Origin: Apricaphanius iberus
Lineage: Eukaryota > Chordata > Actinopteri > Cyprinodontiformes > Aphaniidae
NCBI GenBank assembly: GCA_028564705.1
Contig: JAPXFQ010000811.1
Coordinates: 186,001 to 250,000 of the forward strand
DNA length: 64,000 bases
Direction: 5' to 3'
A model generated the notes under the pieces. It was not told where the DNA came from, did not search any database, and was given only the letters and a program-made list of their open reading frames with translations. Below, in pieces: positions 53,676-64,000 of this stretch. A program made the translations under genes and the position numbers. Position 1 is the stretch's first letter; each line of letters starts with the position of its first letter.

Positions 53676-54231
53676 TTAATGTTAGTAGCTATGCTGCTTT
53701 AGGCTAGGCTGTTGGAGGACATTATTAGGGTCTGTTCCTACTTTCTCTCCTACTTCTCCCCAACTGCATGATGTGCTGTCAATTCAAGCGCTAACCTGTT
53801 TTCTCTTAGTCTCTTCCTACAGTAGGTGCTCCTGACCCGCCCTGCTTGACGACCCTGACTAAGATGGCATTGCAGTGACGGAAAGTTCTCCACGTCCTGC
53901 AACAAACTTCTGCATCAGCTGTGTTGTTCTTTCTGTGTCTCTGTTCTGTGTCTCTGTTCTGTATTCTCCAAACCACAGACGGTCTCGGCAGATGACCGCT
54001 TGTGCTGAGCCTGGTTCTGCCGGAGGTTTCTTCCTGTTAAAAGGGAGTTTTTCCTTTCCACTGTCGCTTCGTGCTTGCTCAGTGTGAGGGATTGCTGAGA
54101 ATTACACGACGCAATCTTCTGTGGTTCTCTAATTTCTAAATTAAACATTGTATTGTAATAACTCTTCTTGTAAAGTGCCTTGAGATGACATCTGTTGTGA
54201 AACGGCGCTATATAAATACACTGAATTGAAA

Positions 54232-54480
54232 ATATATAAATAAAAGTGAATTGAAAAAATGGTTGCAACTACTCCTCCGCACCCAGTACTTTTAGGAAGG
54301 TGAAAATGTGAATAATTGGACAGAGCTGACTCATTTATACTAACATAATCCTCCTGCTCCAGCCATGTTTCTGAGACAAAACAAAATGAATTTTACTGTC
54401 ACATATGAATTCATTTACTAATAAAGTCTTTGAGGAAAGAGATCATACGTACAATAAACACTTCTTTTAGGTTTAGCCAA
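54232..54480 (-). mobile_element. Older L2 tail and second-family endonuclease fragment
   Basis: 54,231-54,330 is the rest of the tail interrupted by copy B and its flank, shared with 44,365-44,470. 54,335-54,480 reads on the minus strand as the LINE endonuclease start (TETWLEQED-like, inverse of CTGCTCCAGCCATGTTTCTG). Confidence 0.6.
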
Positions 54481-55024
54481 AGACATATTTATCTGAAGAT
54501 TTTCATAATTGCTTTCATCAGGTTAAATTTTAATACATTTAATTTCGGCCGTGGGTCATCAGAGCACAGGTAGGCTCAGCAGCAGCTTCAAGTGTATGTA
54601 ATTTATCAATAATCTTGACTGTGTGGATTATTATCTCCTTTGATTGAGCAGGAGACGTGCAGGCGGATCGAGAGGCAGCATGCTCTGAGTGCTCTGGGCT
54701 CACTACAGCACCATCGCTTAGTGAAAATAGTACCAATGATACATGTTCGACATTTGAGTCTCTAAAGGTCTCCTATAAGACCATAAAAAGTTGAGCGGCA
54801 GTTTACATGTCCATTAGAAAATCTAATTATCAAATGTTAGACTCCCCAACGATAGATGGCGACATGTGAACCTACGAGTTAGCTTTATAGTGGTTAGCCT
54901 CCAGCTGCATTCAAGCTGTAAATTGAGGCTGGCGGGAATGAAGCAGACAGAATCAAAGCATGATATTCACAGTCACAACGCATCACCTTTTCTTAAGTCC
55001 AAACATGAACTGATTGGAATAGAA
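54481..55024. other. trdmt1 intron, nothing firm
   Basis: 54,540-54,735 may be decayed LINE ORF1 DNA on the minus strand. No gene seen. Confidence 0.35.
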
Positions 55025-55110
55025 GAAGAATAGAATAGAGTAATAATTTATTTCCCTCACAAGGGGAAATTCATTTCGGTCTAGTCGAATCAAGAGTAGA
55101 CAGACAATTA
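55025..55110. repeat. LINE 3'-tail fragment
   Basis: 'AATAGAATAGAGTAATAATTTATTTCCCTCACAAGGGGAAATTC', a variant of the word at 22,283-22,325. Confidence 0.5.
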
Positions 55111-56606
55111 TAACAATTACACATAAAGATACACATATACTGTGGTATTGTAGCCAGCTTCAAGCAGCGCACCACATTGCAAAAAGATTACATCAGGCGG
55201 GCTGGGAGATACTGGGGTGAAAAAAGCACTCAACTTTTATCTTGATTCCTTATTTGGAAGCAAGACCAGGACAATAGAAAAACACACTTCTAAAAACATT
55301 TAAGCACATACTCACACATTCACAGTAAGACCCGGTTGGGAGGGACATTTAGGCAGGGGGATCCTCAGTTTGCTCTGAATGGTTGGAGGGAGCTCATGGA
55401 GAACAGCCAGAACAGTGATAACAATGAAGTGTGTGCATGTGTCAGGGTGTCTGTCTGTGTGTGCATCAGTAATCAGTAGCTCATGAACGGCACACAGCTC
55501 AATCCCACAGTCTGATCGCCTATGATGAAATTTGCATCCTTGCAGAGCTGAGCCAGGTCATAGTTCGAGGTGTGGGAAGGTAGGGGGGGTCATGGAGCAT
55601 CCTTCTAGATTCACATCCAAGGGAGTATGTATGGTCTAAGCTGAATTCAAATCGATAAGAAATGCACAGGCAAAGATCACTTTTTTCCCCTCTTTTCATT
55701 ACAGTCCGTTGATCGGTCTCCCTTTCAGCCAAATTAGGGGTAATTTTCGATTCCAGCCAGGCTAGCGGTTTACCCACACAGATAAAAAGTCTAGTTTTGT
55801 TAGAGAAAAAAAAAATCACTAGAGTCTGAGCATTACAACAGCCAGGCAGCTTTCTGTAGGCCAATTTCTGCCTCAAAAGCCATAAGTTTACAATACCTCA
55901 GAAAATCCACCAATCAGCAGACATCCAGTTATCATGAATCCAATTAACCAGATGTTTCTAGTGTCTTGATGGTCTAAGGGAGAGACCCAGGATCCTCCAC
56001 AGTAATCCATCGGGAAAGCTCAGCACTCCCTTATTGACTTCTCCGGGAATTTGTTTTTGCTTTAAGAGAACATCTGACCAGTCCATATCCAGATCCACCT
56101 TTGAATGTTCCGGAGGAGAATGCAAAAAGAGGCTCCATAGCAGTGGACAGACAAAGGGCTGTGGGATAAGACACACTAGGGAGGGAGATGCCTCTTATAC
56201 CACTATGTCTCTGGCTCGCATAACTTCGTGAGGGGGTGAGCGAAGTGCGGGCGGCGGGGCTGGTTACAGAGTAGTCCGATTCTCAATCGCATTATCCAGC
56301 TAGAGTAGCCAATTTCTGAAACTCCACTTCGGTTAGAGTCAAGCCGGACTAAGGTGTAAACCTGCATTTTAAAAGTCTGATTTCAGTTGGACTAAGACAA
56401 TAATTAGAATTTTTATTGCTGCATGTAAACGTACGGACTCACGCTGCAGTTCACACGGCATGAGGGACGTCTACTTTCTCCCTGACGAGACGTCACAAAA
56501 AACAAAGTGCTCATACCGCAGGAACGGTACGACGGAAAATTTTTGTGGTTTTGAAACCTTGACATTTTCATACTGTGGTATACCTTGAAACTGGTAACCA
56601 TCCCAT
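55111..56606. other. trdmt1 intron, repeat remnants, no gene seen
   Basis: Contains TG-rich DNA near 55,430-55,470. The stretch 56,500-56,606 (ATACTGTGGTATACCTTGAAACTGG) resembles a hAT end. Frames here match nothing I know. Confidence 0.4.
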
Positions 56607-57695
56607 GCCCAGCTGCCACAAATGATTATTTTGATAAATCAACTAATCAGTAATTATTTTGCAGATTAGTTGAGTGATCAGATCACGTCTAAAATGCATG
56701 TTATAGCAGGAGCAAGTAGCTACTCGAATATTTGCATGTTACATCAATGTGTAATATAGTCCTTAAAATAGTGATTTTTAAGGTGATAGCTCATTTAACA
56801 TTTATGAACTATATACAAAAATAAAACAGTGATACAGCAGACACATGACTTTCTAAGCGTAGTGAAATGACCATCACCACTGTTAATGTTGCATCTATCA
56901 AGTAATAAAACAGCCTCTTCAGTCAGGAGCTTCAGCAACACTAATGAATTATCCTTCCAGAAAGATCCTTCCTGCCTACAGCCATTCAACACAAAAGTCA
57001 GAGTAAATATTATATTCTGACAAAATTGGTATTTTATTACAATTATAAGAACAGCCAGCAATTTTTGTTGTGACACCTGCACCTTGATGTCCCGTCTGCT
57101 GCTGCAGCAGCAGCCACTGATCTGTTTATAAACGGATCAGAATCAGCCTCTAAACAACACCTCGGGCAGTAGAGGACGTCATATGAGATTCTGGACATTT
57201 TCATCAATCTATGAATCCCCCTGGATACCTAGGAGAGAAGGTAAAAAGCCGACATGTTGGGTAGAAAGGAGAAAATCGCTCGACTGTTGATGTTTATGTT
57301 AGCAGTCAACAAGCTAAATAGCTAACAGAGGCTGTTTGTGTTTGTCATCAGCCACAGCGGGCTTCCCTTTAAGAAGCTAAAACAACTTTGTTGTACTGCC
57401 ATGGAAAGCAGCGTCTACTTCGTGAATTTTGCATTACACGTTTCTCTTTTTATTTAATACAACTCTCTTGAACGTTAGAGGTACGTTGTCGGCTGCTGCT
57501 GCTAAAGCTTTTCAAAGCTGCAGCAGAGCCTGACTGCCACTACTGCGCATATGTGTCAGGGGCAGAAAAGGAGGAGATAGAGTGACAGCCACCATAAGAG
57601 AAAAACAAAGCTTTAGAAAATAAACAATAACATCGATTACTGAATTTTATTTGTCAAGGTTGTTGTGACAAATCGACGTATCATGGCAGCCCTAG
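56607..57695. mobile_element. Possible hAT-like non-autonomous element
   Basis: The left end AGCTGCCACAAATGATTATT and the right end, inverted, AGGGCTGCCATGATACGTCG resemble the fish hAT end 'TAGGGCTGCCACAAACGATTATTTTGATAATCGA'. About 1.1 kb, no transposase. Confidence 0.4.
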
Positions 57696-57902
57696 TGCTG
57701 ACTCAGATATCATTTCTGAGGGCCACGCTGCCAGACAGAACACGTCTCAAAAACGTCTGTGGTAATCTTGTTTAGAGGTCCGTTTATGCTCAAGTCCATC
57801 TGGGTTATGTTTCATTGTTAATAACATCTCTCCGCTTTGACTTACGAGTAGAGTCTTTAAAGACAGCAAAGTTAAGTGATATGGTGAGCAACTGGTCAAT
57901 AT

Positions 57903-58130
57903 AGAAGGCAAGGCAATTTTATTTATATAGCACGTTTCAACACAAGGCAATTCAAGGTGCTTTACATGATTCAGTGGTAATGCAACCAAATACATGATAC
58001 AAATATGAAAATTAAAACAGATCGAAGCATAAAAAATTAAATTTATGTTAGAGTATGAAATAAAAAAATAAAACATAAGAATCCATCAATAAAAGGAGGT
58101 GTAAAGAAAAAATGAGAATATAGATTAAAA
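57903..58130 (-). mobile_element. L2 (second family) 3' tail
   Basis: GAAGGCAAGGCAATTTTATTTATATAGCACG...CAAGGTGCTTTACATGATTCAG, matching 45,357-45,440. Confidence 0.8.
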
Positions 58131-58330
58131 ACAGATAAAACACAATCAGTTAAAAAATACAAATCAATGAGGATCAAAGAGTGATCAAAATAGTGATGAC
58201 CGCATTACTTCCATCATATGCTTGACCACCTTGCATGTTCTAATTTCAAAATCCTCCAATTTTACTGGTCAAACTAAAGCCAACTAACAATAAAATCCAG
58301 AAAATGTTCTACAACACCAACAAAATTTAC

Positions 58331-58414
58331 CTTTGGACTTGTCTGGGTACTTGTATTTCCGGTAGACAGTTTGGCAATCAGGAAATAACGCAGTCTTGAA
58401 TTTGGAATCCCAAC
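58331..58414 (-). CDS. trdmt1: trdmt1 exon: motif VIII (NSRLRYFLIA)
   Basis: An 84-bp exon on the minus strand between CTTCTTTTGTAG and GTAAAT, phase 0 at both ends. It encodes VGIPNSRLRYFLIAKL and then STGNTSTQTSPK. GIPNSRxRYFLIAK is block VIII of the AdoMet-dependent methyltransferase fold of DNMT2, following block VI (ENV), which should lie in an exon further upstream. The 3' part is the start of the variable insert continued at 33,317-33,639. It is the most 5' exon I can see: the remaining 5.6 kb to the right edge hold mobile DNA and no further exon that I recognise. The blocks for AdoMet binding and the catalytic PPC are therefore outside the window. Confidence 0.93.
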
Positions 58415-59039
58415 CTACAAAAGAAGTATGACAAAGTTTTGAAAACAAACTAAGACTTGTCTACAGCAAAATACAGTTTAACACAGTTATAATACTTTAC
58501 TGTAGTCAAAACACATCAAATGAAGAAGAAACGTGTCCCAACAGACAGCTTTAAACTGCTGCACCTGTGTCTGTGTCCCAGATGACAGGTTGTTGTTTCT
58601 GCTTGGTTTTCACAAAACAAAAAAAATTTTAACCTCGAGCTCATTTATCAAGCTCATCTTAATTCCCATAATTAATTTTACATGATTTTTTTTAGGACTC
58701 ATTATTTGCTGAACCCTCCTATCATCCTTTGGGTCAGTTAGATCCCATTCAGCGTTTATCATTAATTTTTTGTTTGTTTGTTTCATATTTCATGACCTTT
58801 CCTAACCCTTTGATAGGGTCGGCTGACATATTCAGTACATATTACATACAGTGGGGTTCATTTGGGGTCAATTTCACCCCAAGTGGTTTTAGCTAATGTA
58901 AAGCAGGCATGTCTGTGTGTGACCTAAACACCTTACACTTGCAGAGTTGGTCCTTTTAAGTAAATACATGAATGAGGGGTGGGGAAAGCATTAATGAGAA
59001 CTATGATACTTGTGAGGTCTTCACAGAAACTCTAGTCTC
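58415..59039. other. Intron upstream of the exon at 58,331; possible piggyBac flank
   Basis: No exon seen. 'CTTTGGGTCAGTTAGATCCC' (58,728) and 'GGGGTCAATTTCACCCC' (58,863) resemble non-coding parts of fish piggyBac-like elements. Confidence 0.4.
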
Positions 59040-59400
59040 CTACAGCCCCCAAAAAGGGGAAAATGTCCTGCTGCTCAGCTTGATGGCCATGGATAACACC
59101 CTAAGCTACAGGAACAGCAAAAAAATATATAAATAGTGCCAGAATATAATGAAACAAAGCAAGAGGTGGACAACCTGGATAAGGTCACTGCCAGATACAG
59201 CTGTCAACGAATGACTGCCTGGTGGCATAGCCTCCACATCATTGATATAAGTGTATACAATGCATTTGCTGTGTGGTGTGAAATGAACAAGGACTGTAAC
59301 AGTGGAAAACTGAGGATGATTTTCCTGGAGCAACTTGGTAATGCTTTTGGTGAAACCTCATGTTGAATGAAGAGGGCGCCTTCTGAGAGGCTCAATAGCT
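59040..59400 (+). pseudogene. piggyBac-type transposase, C-terminal remnant
   Basis: Reads NVLLLSLMAMDNTLSYRNSK in one frame, then after a shift YNETKQEVDNLDKVTARYSC, QRMTAWWHSLHIIDISVYNA, FAVWCEMNKD and MIFLEQLGNAFGE. The order YNxTKGGVDxLDK...YSCxRxTxRW...IID-YNAF-W is the C-terminal end of the DDE domain of piggyBac/PGBD proteins; the usual GGVD is changed to QEVD, so the third catalytic aspartate (in GGVD) is retained but its context is altered. The N-terminal two thirds are missing. Upstream flank fits the same element. Confidence 0.7.
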
Positions 59401-59714
59401 GCTTTCGCTATTGTCAAGGACATGCAAAGACAAACAGCCCAACTACTCCAACAGTATAAAAAACTTGATTGAAACAAATTAACTATTTTCTGTATAGAGA
59501 TCGGATTAGTTTGGTTGTGAAGGCCCATGACAAACAATCAGGTTTGCAGAGGTGATATTCAGAATTGACCTTTCTTCCAATCCAGGACTTGTAGAAGTCT
59601 ACAGCAAAAGCTATCATAATTGCAGACTCCACACATCCTGGATGCAATCTGTAAACAAAGGCCACCAAAGAAAGAAGCTCTTTCCCCAGGTTGACACACT
59701 GATGAATACTTAAA
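59401..59714. other. No gene called
   Basis: The minus strand has an acceptor- and donor-framed open piece (about 59,575-59,655, GTTTACAG...AAAG|GTCAAT) reading LHPGCVESAIMIAF or IASRMCGVCNYD by phase. I cannot match it to trdmt1 or another family. Confidence 0.3.
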
Positions 59715-60111
59715 CTCTAAGCTAAGTACTGTACCAGAGAGTCCGACCCAGCTCTCCAGTCGTTCAAGTACTATTTTTTTTTTGGTAAACACTGCACTGA
59801 GGTCTAGTAGAACCACAGTGTATTTATGCAAATGTCATTGAAAACTTTGACGAGGGCAGTCTCAGTGCTGTGATGAGCACAGAAACTAGATTGATAAATA
59901 TCAAAACGGTTGGCAAAGGGATGAATGGAAGATTAAAGATTGGTCTGTAGTTCTGCTTTAATGTGTTGTCCAGGTTGTTCTTCTTTGGTAGGAGCTTGAT
60001 AACTGCTGTTTTTAAAGCCTGGTGGAAGACACCAGACAGGAGGAATGAGTTAATAATTAGAATCAGATCAGACTTAATGACAGGGAAAACTTCTTTTTAG
60101 ACACGCTGTAA
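59715..60111 (-). pseudogene. L2 (second family) RT fragment, end of a 3.6-kb copy
   Basis: Minus-strand words: SDLILIINSFLLSGVFHQAL, AVIKLLPKKNNLDNTL, QYRPISNLPF-like, FDIYQSSFCAHHSTETALVK and [24 protein letters not shown]. It stops near 59,715 in the middle of the RT, so the 3' half is missing. An inverted first-family L2 tail separates it from the upstream part. Confidence 0.75.
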
Positions 60112-60455
60112 TACATCAATTCAATTCAATTTTATTTATATAACGCCAATTCACAACAAATGTCTTCTCAAGGCACTTTACAACAAAAGTAATTTCAATA
60201 AAATTGTACAAACATTCCAATCAGTTAAAAGTTTTCTAAGTAAGAAATCCCAGCAGACTGTGATTAGTCATCAACGTCAAGTTGTGCTCGGATCATGCAG
60301 ACTCCAACCACAGCAATTCCTCAGCAATCCCTTGTACTGAGCAAGCATATAGCGACAGGCGGAGAGGAAAAATCCCCTTTAACAGGAAGAAACCTCAGGA
60401 ACAACCTAGCTCAGTACAAGCGGTCATCTGCCACGACCGTCTGGGGCGGTGAGAA
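60112..60455 (-). mobile_element. L2 (first family) 3' end inserted in the second-family copy
   Basis: Starts CAATTCAATTCAATTTTATTT and runs through 'CTCAAGGCACTTTACAACAA', 'AATCCCAGCAGACTGTG' and 'CATATAGCGACAGGCGGAGA' to 'GCCACGACCGTCTGGGG'. Same orientation as its host LINE. Confidence 0.85.
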
Positions 60456-61904
60456 GTGGTAGTAGGTTCTCTAGTGAGGTATAGACTGAACGTCTGATTG
60501 TTAGAATCTTTTCAGTAAAAAACCTGGTAAATTCATTGCAGGCACTGGTGGAGTTTAGTTCCAGAGCTGCTGTCATTGGAGGTTTTGTTAGTTTCTCAAC
60601 TGTTGCAAACAAAGTCCTCACGTTATTAATATTTCTGTTAATGATTTCAGAAAAGAATGATTCCCTTGCAGCATTCAAAGCTCAACTGTATCTGTTCAGC
60701 CTATTTTTGTGGATTTCATAGTGAACCTGGAGTTTAGTTTTTTGCGATTTTCTTTAGGCTTGTCGACAATCCCCTTTTTCATTACGTGGCAGTGGATCCC
60801 TTGTCCACTGGGACTTATTTTTACCCGAAACTACTTAACTTTAGTTTGAGCAATGGTATCGATAATTTCTAAGGTTTTTCCTAGGAATTTTTCCACCAGC
60901 TTGTTTATAGAAGTGGAATTGGGGTATGAGGGAGGTGTGGTAGGAGAGCAGATTTTTTTTAAAGTTTCAACTGAACCCTCCCCTAGAAAACACTGTTTTA
61001 CAATGGTCTCATTGTGACTTGAACGTTGGAGATGGAGCTTTAGAAGAAAATACCCAGATGGTCAGATAGCGTAGTATCAACTAAAGAGATGTTAGAGATA
61101 TTTAAACCTCTGCTAATAATTAAGTCTAGAGAGTGTCCTCGAATGTGCATTGGTAGTTTGACATGCTGAGCCAGGCTGAACTTATGAAGAGTGTCACTTA
61201 ATATGTTTGCTTGTCTATCTTGTTGGTTTTCAATATGAATATTGAAGTCACTCACAATGATTATTTGGTCATACTCAATGCATGCGATATTGCTTAATAA
61301 ATTGTAATTAGGGGGTAGATTCTATCTATACTGATTTTTCATTATTTATATTTAACCAGGTTTCAGATAAAAATAGGGCCTGCACATTATGGTCAAAGAT
61401 CAAATCACTGATTAGAAGTGCCTTGTTCAATAAGGACATAATGTTTAATAAAACTAGTTTAAGTGATTTGATGATGGGTAACTGAGCTTTCTGACAGATC
61501 AACTTGAGCTGTTTAGTACACAAAATATTGGATTTAGCTTTTTGTTTTCTGTTACTGATAAGAACTGGGATGGTACTATTTTGTTCAGGGAGGCCGGGCA
61601 ACTTGTGGAAGAGGATGGGAGTAGAATTACTATCTGGTGCCCTTTGACATCAAATGTCTGTTACAACCATTGAGAGATGGGCAGGATATCAGTCCCAGTG
61701 AGTTGATTTATTCCAAGGTTTGGTGTTAGTTGTTTCCAAATCATGATTTGTGTCCTCATTTTTTTCATAGAAGGTCCTAAAGGTTGACAAAATTTGTCAA
61801 GAGCCAGGTGAATGGGGCAAATGCTGTATGTCTCTTCCTGCTCCACTGCTTACAGCTTTGGCTGGTGTGGGTACATTTTGTCCTGGTGGAGTTTTCTCTG
61901 CTTG

Positions 61905-62140
61905 TAAATGGTAAAATGGACTGAACTTATATAGCGCTTTTCTAGTCTTACTGACCACTCAAAGCGCTTTACATTGAAGCCACATTCACCCATTCACACT
62001 CGCATTCAATGTAGAATTTGGGGGTTAAGTGCCTTGCCCAGGGGCACATTGACATGTGACTGGAGGAAGCTGGAATCGAACCTACGACCCTCCGATTGCA
62101 AGCCAACTACTCTACCACTGAGCCACATTCGCCCTACATC
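61905..62140 (-). mobile_element. tRNA-derived SINE, full length
   Basis: Inverse of the SINE at 22,033-22,266: tail ACTTATATAGCGCTTTTCTAG...AAAGCGCTTTACATTG, body with CACATTCACCCATTCACACT, then B-box-like GGAATCGAACCTACGACC and A-box-like CTACCACTGAGCCACA. Retains the central part 'GTGCCTTGCCCAGGGGCAC' that is absent from the copy at 22,033. Confidence 0.88.
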
Positions 62141-62494
62141 TCTGATAGTGGCTGTCATACGTTAGTGGGAGTCAAATGTTTTTTGTCACTCTGTACTCAG
62201 CTGGTGGGGCAATGTTTGGATATTTTTGGATATTTTTGTTTTTGATTGTTTGAATCTGTTTGCCCTTGTTTAGGAACATCCAGGGCTGTTTGATTTATAT
62301 AGCTGAATAAATTGGAGATCAAAAGTCTTTGTCCAGTTTTGTTAAGATTATGCCGTTTTAAAATTTTTGATAAATCTCATTGATCCATCATCACAGGTGT
62401 TCTTTAAGAATTTGTCAAGCATATGGAGTCTAGAAAATCCCTCATCAGATCCTGTTGTGAGAGGCCAGGACAGATAGATTGGAATGTACTGGGA

Positions 62495-62612
62495 TCCTTA
62501 CATAGAAAACTTTGTGTAATTGTATTGAAATTACTTTTGTTGTAAAGCGCCTTGACATGATATTTGTTGTGAATTGGCGCTATACAAATGAAAGTGAATT
62601 GAATGTCCAGCC
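62495..62612 (+). mobile_element. L2 3' tail fragment
   Basis: 'GATCCTTACATAGAAAACTTTG...AAAGCGCCTTGACATGATATTTGTTGTGAATTGGCGCTATACAAATGAAAGTGAATTGAATG', opposite to the host LINE. Confidence 0.85.
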
Positions 62613-63365
62613 CCGTTAGGTTGTCCAATAAGCCAGAAATATCCTGTTTGAATATCTCAGACTGTATTTTGCTTGTGTCTGTAGTTCCTACATGTATAAA
62701 GAGCTTTAGAGATTTTTGGTGTTGATTTATAATGATCAAAATCATTGATTTCTTTCACTGAATCTTGGGTACAACTCACAAATTTGGTGTTGGGGGTACA
62801 GACATTTTCAGTGACATTTTTTGACCAATCATTAATAATCACAACCTTTGCTAGGGACTTTAATTTCTTTTGTCGTTTATTTTGTGGCTTGATTCACTAT
62901 TGAAGCCTTGACTGTCTGCCAGAGTTCTGTCATGATTCAGGGAGCTGAGAGCTGTAAATCTGTCATTCAGCGGTATTCCAGGGGAGTGGTGGGATTTGTT
63001 ATGTTTGTTATTTCTCAGAGCAGGTGTTGAGGAGCGTCTTTTTAGAGCTGGTCAGCTTTCTTCATATTTTGAGTTAGGGGTCCTTCCCGTTCTGCGCCAT
63101 GGTGATGGGATAGTGTTGTTCTGCTTCTGAGTGTGACTGGACCGAATAAGCCCAGGGGTGCCAGGTTCTTGTTCCTTCCGTGTCACTCGTATTGTTTCGT
63201 TTCCATATCCAGTATTCATTTCCAGGTGCATTTCCAGAAGGCATAATATTGTTTTCACACTTTTTTCTAATGTATCCTGTCTCAGGAGCAGTTTTATCAA
63301 GTTTATCATGTTTTCAGCTGAGCAAAACACCATGTTGTTAATCCACAGTCTTACAGAAGTCCTTC

Positions 63366-63814
63366 AGAATTAATCCACAAAAGAAAAGCAATCCAGTCTA
63401 AGGCTGGTCACATAAAATAATTCAGAGGAAAACTAAAAACAAAATATTAAAGTGGAGAATAGGGAGAAAATAAGGGAGAGCTCGGTGAGAGCTGCTCCTC
63501 CTCCTTTTGCTCACGAGTGCCCCTTCAGGCCAAACGTGTAACTGAAGCCTTAATGGTAAGCTCGTTCATGAGGCAGAATGATCAAAAACAACAGCTAAGT
63601 CAGTCCCGTACTGGACAATTTATTGATTTGTAACCATGACCTCCACTGGGGTAAGAAATGGTGCTGTTGTGTAAGTTTAGTTTGGGTCTGGGCTAGGGAT
63701 GTCATGGTTACTGGTGTAGAGGTACACCCCGGTAAAAATGTTGACAATAATTATTACCATCTTGTTTTAAGAAAAAAAAAATGATCTCGGTGGATTACCG
63801 TGTCTGTGGTTTAA
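63366..63814. other. No gene seen; possible hAT end
   Basis: TAGGGATGTCATGGTTACTG at 63,693-63,712 resembles a hAT terminal repeat, without a visible partner. Confidence 0.35.
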
Positions 63815-64000
63815 TGGTAAATGGCCTGCATTTGTATTCCCTACAGAACCCAAAGCGCTTTACACTACATTCAGTCATCCAGCAGGGGGCTAAACCAAAA
63901 ACCCCCCTGAGTTCCACTCCGGTGCCCCAGTGTGCGTGGTCTGCGGTCGGGCCTGGTCGTGGTGGGGGTGCCCGGAGCGGCTGTCACAGTGCTCCTCCAC
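63815..64000 (-). repeat. SINE-like repeat, cut by window end
   Basis: 'TGGTAAATGGCCTGCATTTGTA' and 'CCCAAAGCGCTTTACACTACATTCAGTCATCCA' are the inverted tail of a common fish SINE/repeat; the last 100 bp are GC-rich without a call. Confidence 0.5.

Larger units (their letters stand above)
48613..54231 (+). mobile_element. L2 LINE copy B, nearly full length
   Basis: Complete order: 5' UTR (48,613-48,811), ORF1, ORF2 with endonuclease and RT, 3' UTR and tail ending ACTGAATTGAAAA. ORF2 is split at 51,965-52,573 by a poly(A) retroposon. Removing that leaves about 5.0 kb, a usual length for L2 elements of fish. It sits inside the 3' tail of an older L2 (arm 2). Lesions: a stop and frameshift in ORF1, a frameshift near 50,140, a deletion near 53,155. 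It is the best reference in the window for the family of copies A and C. Confidence 0.9.
18543..58414 (-). other. trdmt1: trdmt1 gene span (four visible exons)
   Basis: The product (TRDMT1/DNMT2) methylates C38 of tRNA-Asp and some other tRNAs with AdoMet. The four exons add to 595 coding bases with phases 0-0, 0-2, 2-0, 0-1, so they splice into one frame. All eight splice sites visible are AG/GT. Blocks VIII, the CFT signature and IX are present; blocks I, IV, VI (5') and X (3') are not. Over 39 kb of intron separate these four exons, nearly all of it mobile DNA. Intact exons argue for a working gene, but the missing final exon needs an assembly check. Confidence 0.9.
60456..63365 (-). mobile_element. 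L2 (second-family-like) 5' part: ORF1 and endonuclease
   Basis: From high to low coordinates: ORF1 start (63,052-63,333, RQDTLEKSVKTIL), the esterase part (INDWSKNVTENV, PNTKFVSCTQDSVKEI, LKLFIHVGTTDTSK and QSEIFKQDISG; 62,650-62,840), the ORF2 endonuclease start (LKLVLLNIMSLLNKALLISD and ALFLSETWL; 61,326-61,530), SDFNIHIENQQD and TLSDHLGIFF (61,040-61,255), and the pre-RT linker (RESFFSEIINRNINN, LFATVEKLTKPP; 60,424-60,678). Many stops. A SINE and an L2 tail interrupt it. Confidence 0.75.

Noticed and set aside
57095..57125. Palindromic CTGCTGCTGCAGCAGCAG
   Set aside because: Short trinucleotide-like palindrome within a probable hAT element; too small to support a claim.
59575..59655. Open, splice-framed piece on the minus strand as a further trdmt1 exon
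   Set aside because: None of its phases resembles the block expected before NSRLRYFLIA, and a chance exon-like frame is likely.
1..64000. CRISPR arrays, operons, prophage or riboswitches
   Set aside because: The window is eukaryotic; tandem repeats seen are microsatellites, a SINE-head array and a LINE UTR repeat, without spacer structure.

Overview
The window looks like intron-rich, transposon-dense DNA from a spiny-rayed (percomorph-type) teleost fish. The evidence is the mix of repeats: L2-clade LINEs with the TGAATTGAA-type 3' tail, Rex1, a Penelope-like element with a GIY-YIG domain, Tc1/mariner, hAT, piggyBac and tRNA-headed SINEs, plus spliced vertebrate exons. No prokaryotic gene, rRNA or CRISPR array is present.

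The only host gene I can name with confidence is trdmt1 (dnmt2, the tRNA-Asp C38 cytosine-5 methyltransferase), on the minus strand. Four consecutive coding exons are visible at 58,331-58,414, 33,317-33,639, 28,286-28,343 and 18,543-18,672. Their phases join correctly, and the DNMT2 hallmark CFTxxYxxYxxGTGS is split across the second and third. The introns are about 24.7, 5.0 and 9.6 kb and are filled with mobile DNA. The first exons (catalytic PPC and ENV) are not seen and probably lie past the right edge. The last exon (motif X) was not found in the 18.5 kb downstream of exon 18,543-18,672.

Region by region. 1-1,200: LTR-like DNA and two broken exons of a multicopy fish family. 1,735-11,590: one L2 LINE on the minus strand, split by a Rex1 LINE (7,132-9,921) and by a shortened endogenous retrovirus on the plus strand (2,468-6,314). 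11,600-18,500: DNA-transposon fragments, a GC-rich repeat block, a BED-finger hAT fragment and an L2 fragment. 18,500-28,350 (trdmt1 intron): L1-type ORF1, L2, a foreign LINE tail, a threefold 187-bp array carrying tRNA-like SINE heads, a Ty3/Gypsy RT fragment, and a full-length dead Tc1 inside a microsatellite. 28,350-33,300 (intron): hAT-like and Tc1 remnants, a Penelope 3' end and a ~550-bp poly(A) retroposon. 33,640-58,330 (intron): a 2.75-kb DNA transposon with a 10-bp target duplication, a small two-exon gene candidate on the opposite strand, a ~1.3-kb inverted repeat, and a nearly complete L2 (48,613-54,231) that carries a second copy of the retroposon flanked by a 16-bp target duplication. 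58,415-64,000: a piggyBac remnant and a 3.6-kb L2 on the minus strand with further insertions.

The elements do not form a pathway. They record layers of insertion into the introns of one conserved gene. The best candidates for something undescribed are the ~550-600-bp poly(A) retroposon seen twice, the SINE-head tandem array, the unrecognised two-exon reading frame, and a Penelope tail with a partial hammerhead-like motif. All coordinates of degenerate elements are approximate, and family names were assigned by reading motifs, not by database search.
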